Source of the DNA: an uncultured Micrococcales bacterium
GTDB lineage: Bacteria > Actinomycetota > Actinomycetes > Actinomycetales > Microbacteriaceae
Direction: 5' to 3'
DNA length: 5,649 nucleotides
Assembly (NCBI GenBank): GCA_937919125.1
Contig: CALFOB010000068.1
Location: forward strand, 1 to 5,649
Shown: positions 5,481-5,649 of the stretch, piece after piece
How the letters are laid out: each line of letters opens with the position of its first letter
Position numbering within the stretch: the first letter of the stretch is position 1
The notes under the pieces: model-generated
The model's input: the letters and a program-made list of their open reading frames with translations, nothing else
What the model was told of the DNA's origin: nothing
The model's database searches: none
Translations under genes and position numbers: made by a program

Positions 5481-5649
5481 TTATCGCTCACCTACTAACC
5501 CAATTGCAAATTCTTTGGCATCAAAGAAACCAAAGTCTTCGATACCTTCACCAACACCCACTAGTTTGACAGGAATATTCAACTGATCTTGGATGGCAAA
5601 GACAATTCCACCCTTAGCACTGCCGTCTAACTTTGTTAGCGCAATACCT
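5481..5649 (-). CDS. ftsY: Signal recognition particle receptor FtsY, C-terminal end only
   Basis: Receptor GTPase that docks SRP-bound ribosomes at the membrane. Only the last 55 residues are visible. They contain the G4 motif TKLDGSAKGG (visible residues 5-14), the IVFAIQDQLNIPVKLVGVGE stretch with the closing-loop VGVGEGIEDF, and the family-typical end FDAKEFAIGLVGER. The Ser-Ala-Lys in DGSAKGG separates FtsY from Ffh, which has DGDARGG. The stop TAA (5481-5483) is immediately followed by the GTG of ffh with no spacer. N-terminal and membrane-binding parts lie outside the window. Confidence 0.96.
   Translation of the reverse strand, partial: GIALTKLDGSAKGGIVFAIQDQLNIPVKLVGVGEGIEDFGFFDAKEFAIGLVGER
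5487..5493 (-). promoter_or_regulatory. Ribosome binding site of ffh
   Basis: AGGTGAG on the minus strand, 6 nt before the GTG start of ffh, lying within the last codons of ftsY (LVGER). It supports the GTG start and a coupled ftsY-ffh unit. Confidence 0.65.

Overview
The window is a tightly packed, all-minus-strand block of housekeeping genes for translation and protein export. In transcription order (right to left) they are: ftsY (3' end only), ffh, rpsP, a KH-domain gene (khpA), rimM, trmD, rplS, lepB and rnhB (5' part only). This order, the actinobacterial look of several products (the 'GPSYTKP…SWRGLDVPEVL' style of TrmD, the Cys-Cys pair in LepB, the Ala/Glu tail on S16) and a base composition of roughly mid-40s % GC by eye point to a low-GC actinobacterium. 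A Microbacteriaceae of the small freshwater or marine 'Luna' type is my best guess; this is inference, not proof.

Layout: 5481-5649 is the end of FtsY, the SRP receptor, whose stop abuts the GTG start of ffh (3999-5480), the SRP GTPase. A 157-bp gap (3842-3998) follows, holding a promoter, a terminator-like hairpin and a possible alternative fold. Then come rpsP (S16), khpA, rimM and trmD, separated by 4 bp or overlapping by 1-8 bp. A second gap of 144 bp (1654-1797) carries a promoter-like element and leader before rplS (L19). After 40 bp comes lepB, whose end overlaps rnhB by 35 bp. No stretch above 160 bp lacks a gene. I see no mobile element, tRNA, rRNA or CRISPR.

The genes serve two linked jobs. 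FtsY, Ffh and LepB target proteins to the membrane and cleave signal peptides. S16, L19, RimM (30S maturation), TrmD (tRNA m1G37) and KhpA (RNA binding) build or tune the translation machinery. RNase HII removes ribonucleotides from DNA.

The points most worth a second look are not new genes. They are: (1) rimM has no ATG, GTG or TTG start where its family N-terminus begins, and an ATT sits exactly there; (2) the rpsP and rplS promoter regions share an ungapped 42-bp architecture starting within 6 bp of the preceding stop codon; (3) the rpsP leader can form two mutually exclusive structures, as in an attenuator; (4) the rplS leader has a nested pairing reaching almost to the Shine-Dalgarno; and (5) S16 has an acidic tail more than doubling its length. 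I found no evidence of a wholly new system.
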